From DATKWV01 sp035529405 (GTDB taxonomy: Bacteria > Planctomycetota > Phycisphaerae > Sedimentisphaerales > Anaerobacaceae): a DNA stretch of 6,518 nt. The stretch's first letter is position 1. Each line of letters opens with the position of its first letter. A model generated the notes under the pieces. That model worked only from the letters and a program-made list of their open reading frames with translations, was not told the DNA's origin and did no database searches. The stretch lies in NCBI GenBank assembly GCA_035529405.1, contig DATKWV010000144.1, positions 1 through 6,518 of the forward strand. The letters are read 5' to 3'. A program made the translations under genes and the position numbers. Below are positions 5,434 through 6,518 of the stretch, piece after piece.

Positions 5434-6518
5434 TTAAAACAGGTTAAGGACGGATAACGGGTCGTTGGCAGGGTCGTCCTTTCCCGGCAATGTCAGCATC
5501 GGTCTGTCTCTGAGCGTGTTCCATTTTTTCATCACCTCCTCGGGAACCGCTTCGCCTTTATGAATATGCGGTGAAAGCAGAATCACCAGTTCTGAGTTGC
5601 TGATTTCCTCTTTTTTGCCCGAGAAAAAGAAGCCTATCACCGGTAAATCACCCAGCAAAGGCACCTTCTTGTCGGTAATTCGCGTTTCTTTTCTCCTGAG
5701 ACCGCCCATAACCACAACCTGGCCGTCCTCGACCAGCAGAGAAGTCGAAATTGCCCTTGTATCCACCACCGGGACATTGTTTATCGATTCGCCTGTTTTA
5801 ACACTTTGTTCCGGCTGCACCGTCATCAGTATCTTGTCGTCATCTGTTATGGTCGCTTTGACCCTGAGTGTAACACCCACTTCCTTGAACTCGGTGGATG
5901 TTAAGGCCTGTGCGCCGCCTTCAGCGGTGCCGGTCAGTTCCGTATATGGTATTTCTTCGATGGTTCGAATGGACGCCTCCTGTCCGCTGACAACCAATAC
6001 GCGCGGGCTGGCGAGTATCTCCACATTTCGTTTTTCCTGGAGGGCGTGTATGGTACCGCTCATGCTGGCTTTGACGATACTCAAATCCCCGCCAGCCGTC
6101 GCCGTACCTGCGAGTGTATCTACAAGCGTTTGTTTATACTCCAGGTCTAGAATCCGGTCCAGCACGCTGTCCCAGTTTACGCCGATTTCGGTGTCATCTT
6201 CGAGCTGAACATCCATAATGACCACTTCAATCATAATCTGCCGCGGTGTCTGGTCGGCCTTTCTTATCTCGGCGATTATCTGGTCCAGCCTGTCCCGCGT
6301 ATCGCAGATAATCAGTGAGTTTGTGCTGTCATTGGTGGCGATGCTGCCGGATTGGGAGGACATGTTGTCTATTGCTTTCTTGAGATTTTTGGCCTCGAGA
6401 AATTTTAATGTTACCGTTTCGACACAAAGACCCGCCGAGGGCCTGTCTATTCTGTCAATTTCCTCAAGTATCATCTGAAGATATTCTTTAGTGTCGCAGA
6501 TAATCAGGGAATTGCCTT
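5434..6518 (-). CDS. secretin (GspD/PilQ-type outer-membrane channel), C-terminal part; start beyond right edge
   Basis: The frame is open from the right edge to TAA at 5436-5434 and shows 360 residues. An internal ATG at 6474 is not the start, because the reading frame and family homology continue upstream (NSLIICDTKEYLQ). Two periplasmic N-domain (NolW-type) units are seen: the end of one (NSLIICDT, residues 2-9) and a full second (about 33-89, with NSLIICDT again at 66-73). The secretin domain follows, with LQEKRNVEILASPRVLVVSG (159-178), EEIPYTEL (187-194), EVGVTLRVKATI (212-223), VPVVDTR (248-254), VVVMGGLRRKE (267-277), VPLLGDLPVIGFFF (285-298) and ELVILLSPHI (309-318). A roughly 40-residue tail ends at NLF; no long pilotin-binding S domain is evident. 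Secretins form the outer-membrane pore of type II or III secretion or type IV pilus systems. The visible part does not distinguish these, so no symbol is given. The Shine-Dalgarno, signal peptide and operon partners lie outside. Confidence 0.93.
   Translation of the reverse strand, partial: GNSLIICDTKEYLQMILEEIDRIDRPSAGLCVETVTLKFLEAKNLKKAIDNMSSQSGSIATNDSTNSLIICDTRDRLDQIIAEIRKADQTPRQIMIEVVIMDVQLEDDTEIGVNWDSVLDRILDLEYKQTLVDTLAGTATAGGDLSIVKASMSGTIHALQEKRNVEILASPRVLVVSGQEASIRTIEEIPYTELTGTAEGGAQALTSTEFKEVGVTLRVKATITDDDKILMTVQPEQSVKTGESINNVPVVDTRAISTSLLVEDGQVVVMGGLRRKETRITDKKVPLLGDLPVIGFFFSGKKEEISNSELVILLSPHIHKGEAVPEEVMKKWNTLRDRPMLTLPGKDDPANDPLSVLNLF

Noticed and set aside
5597..6208. 203-residue plus-strand frame
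   Set aside because: It is antisense to the secretin, whose motifs are unambiguous; the translation is low-complexity Ser/Val-rich.

Overview
The window reads as a stretch of bacterial chromosome, most likely from the Planctomycetota and probably a Phycisphaerae-like lineage. Three things point there. The secreted protein in the middle ends in a single half-dockerin motif of the D-x-N-x-D-x-x-V-D-x-x-D type, which I associate with large secretomes of that group. rsmH stands alone instead of in a division and cell-wall (dcw) cluster. RsmH also carries a basic N-terminal extension with an RRHRYSGTHPK-type motif. The assignment rests on recalled family features, not on a search.

Layout from left to right. 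Positions 1-1431 (minus) hold the N-terminal three quarters of a Uup-type ABC-F ATPase that runs off the left edge. A 174-bp divergent promoter region follows, with one good sigma70-like promoter pointing at rsmH. Positions 1606-2703 (plus) encode RsmH, the 16S rRNA m4C1402 methyltransferase. Positions 2704-3425 are a 720-bp gap without a credible protein gene. The gap contains the 3' half of a tRNA-Arg(ACG) without its 5' half (3136-3183), an 8-bp inverted repeat overlapping that remnant, a promoter near 3289-3317 and a roughly 100-nt leader. Positions 3426-5381 (plus) encode a 651-residue exported protein: a signal peptide, a DUF6345-like domain with His and Cys motifs of the clan CD cysteine peptidase style, an unassigned middle region, a PKD/Ig-like domain and a half-dockerin tail. 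Positions 5434-6518 (minus) hold the C-terminal 360 residues of a secretin running off the right edge, convergent with the secreted-protein gene.

The window does not form one pathway. The left half is housekeeping for ribosomes and rRNA (Uup, RsmH), transcribed divergently. The right half concerns the cell envelope and export. The tRNA 3'-half remnant lies between them and is the clearest sign of past integration or rearrangement. The most unusual protein is the DUF6345-like secreted protein, whose activity is unknown.
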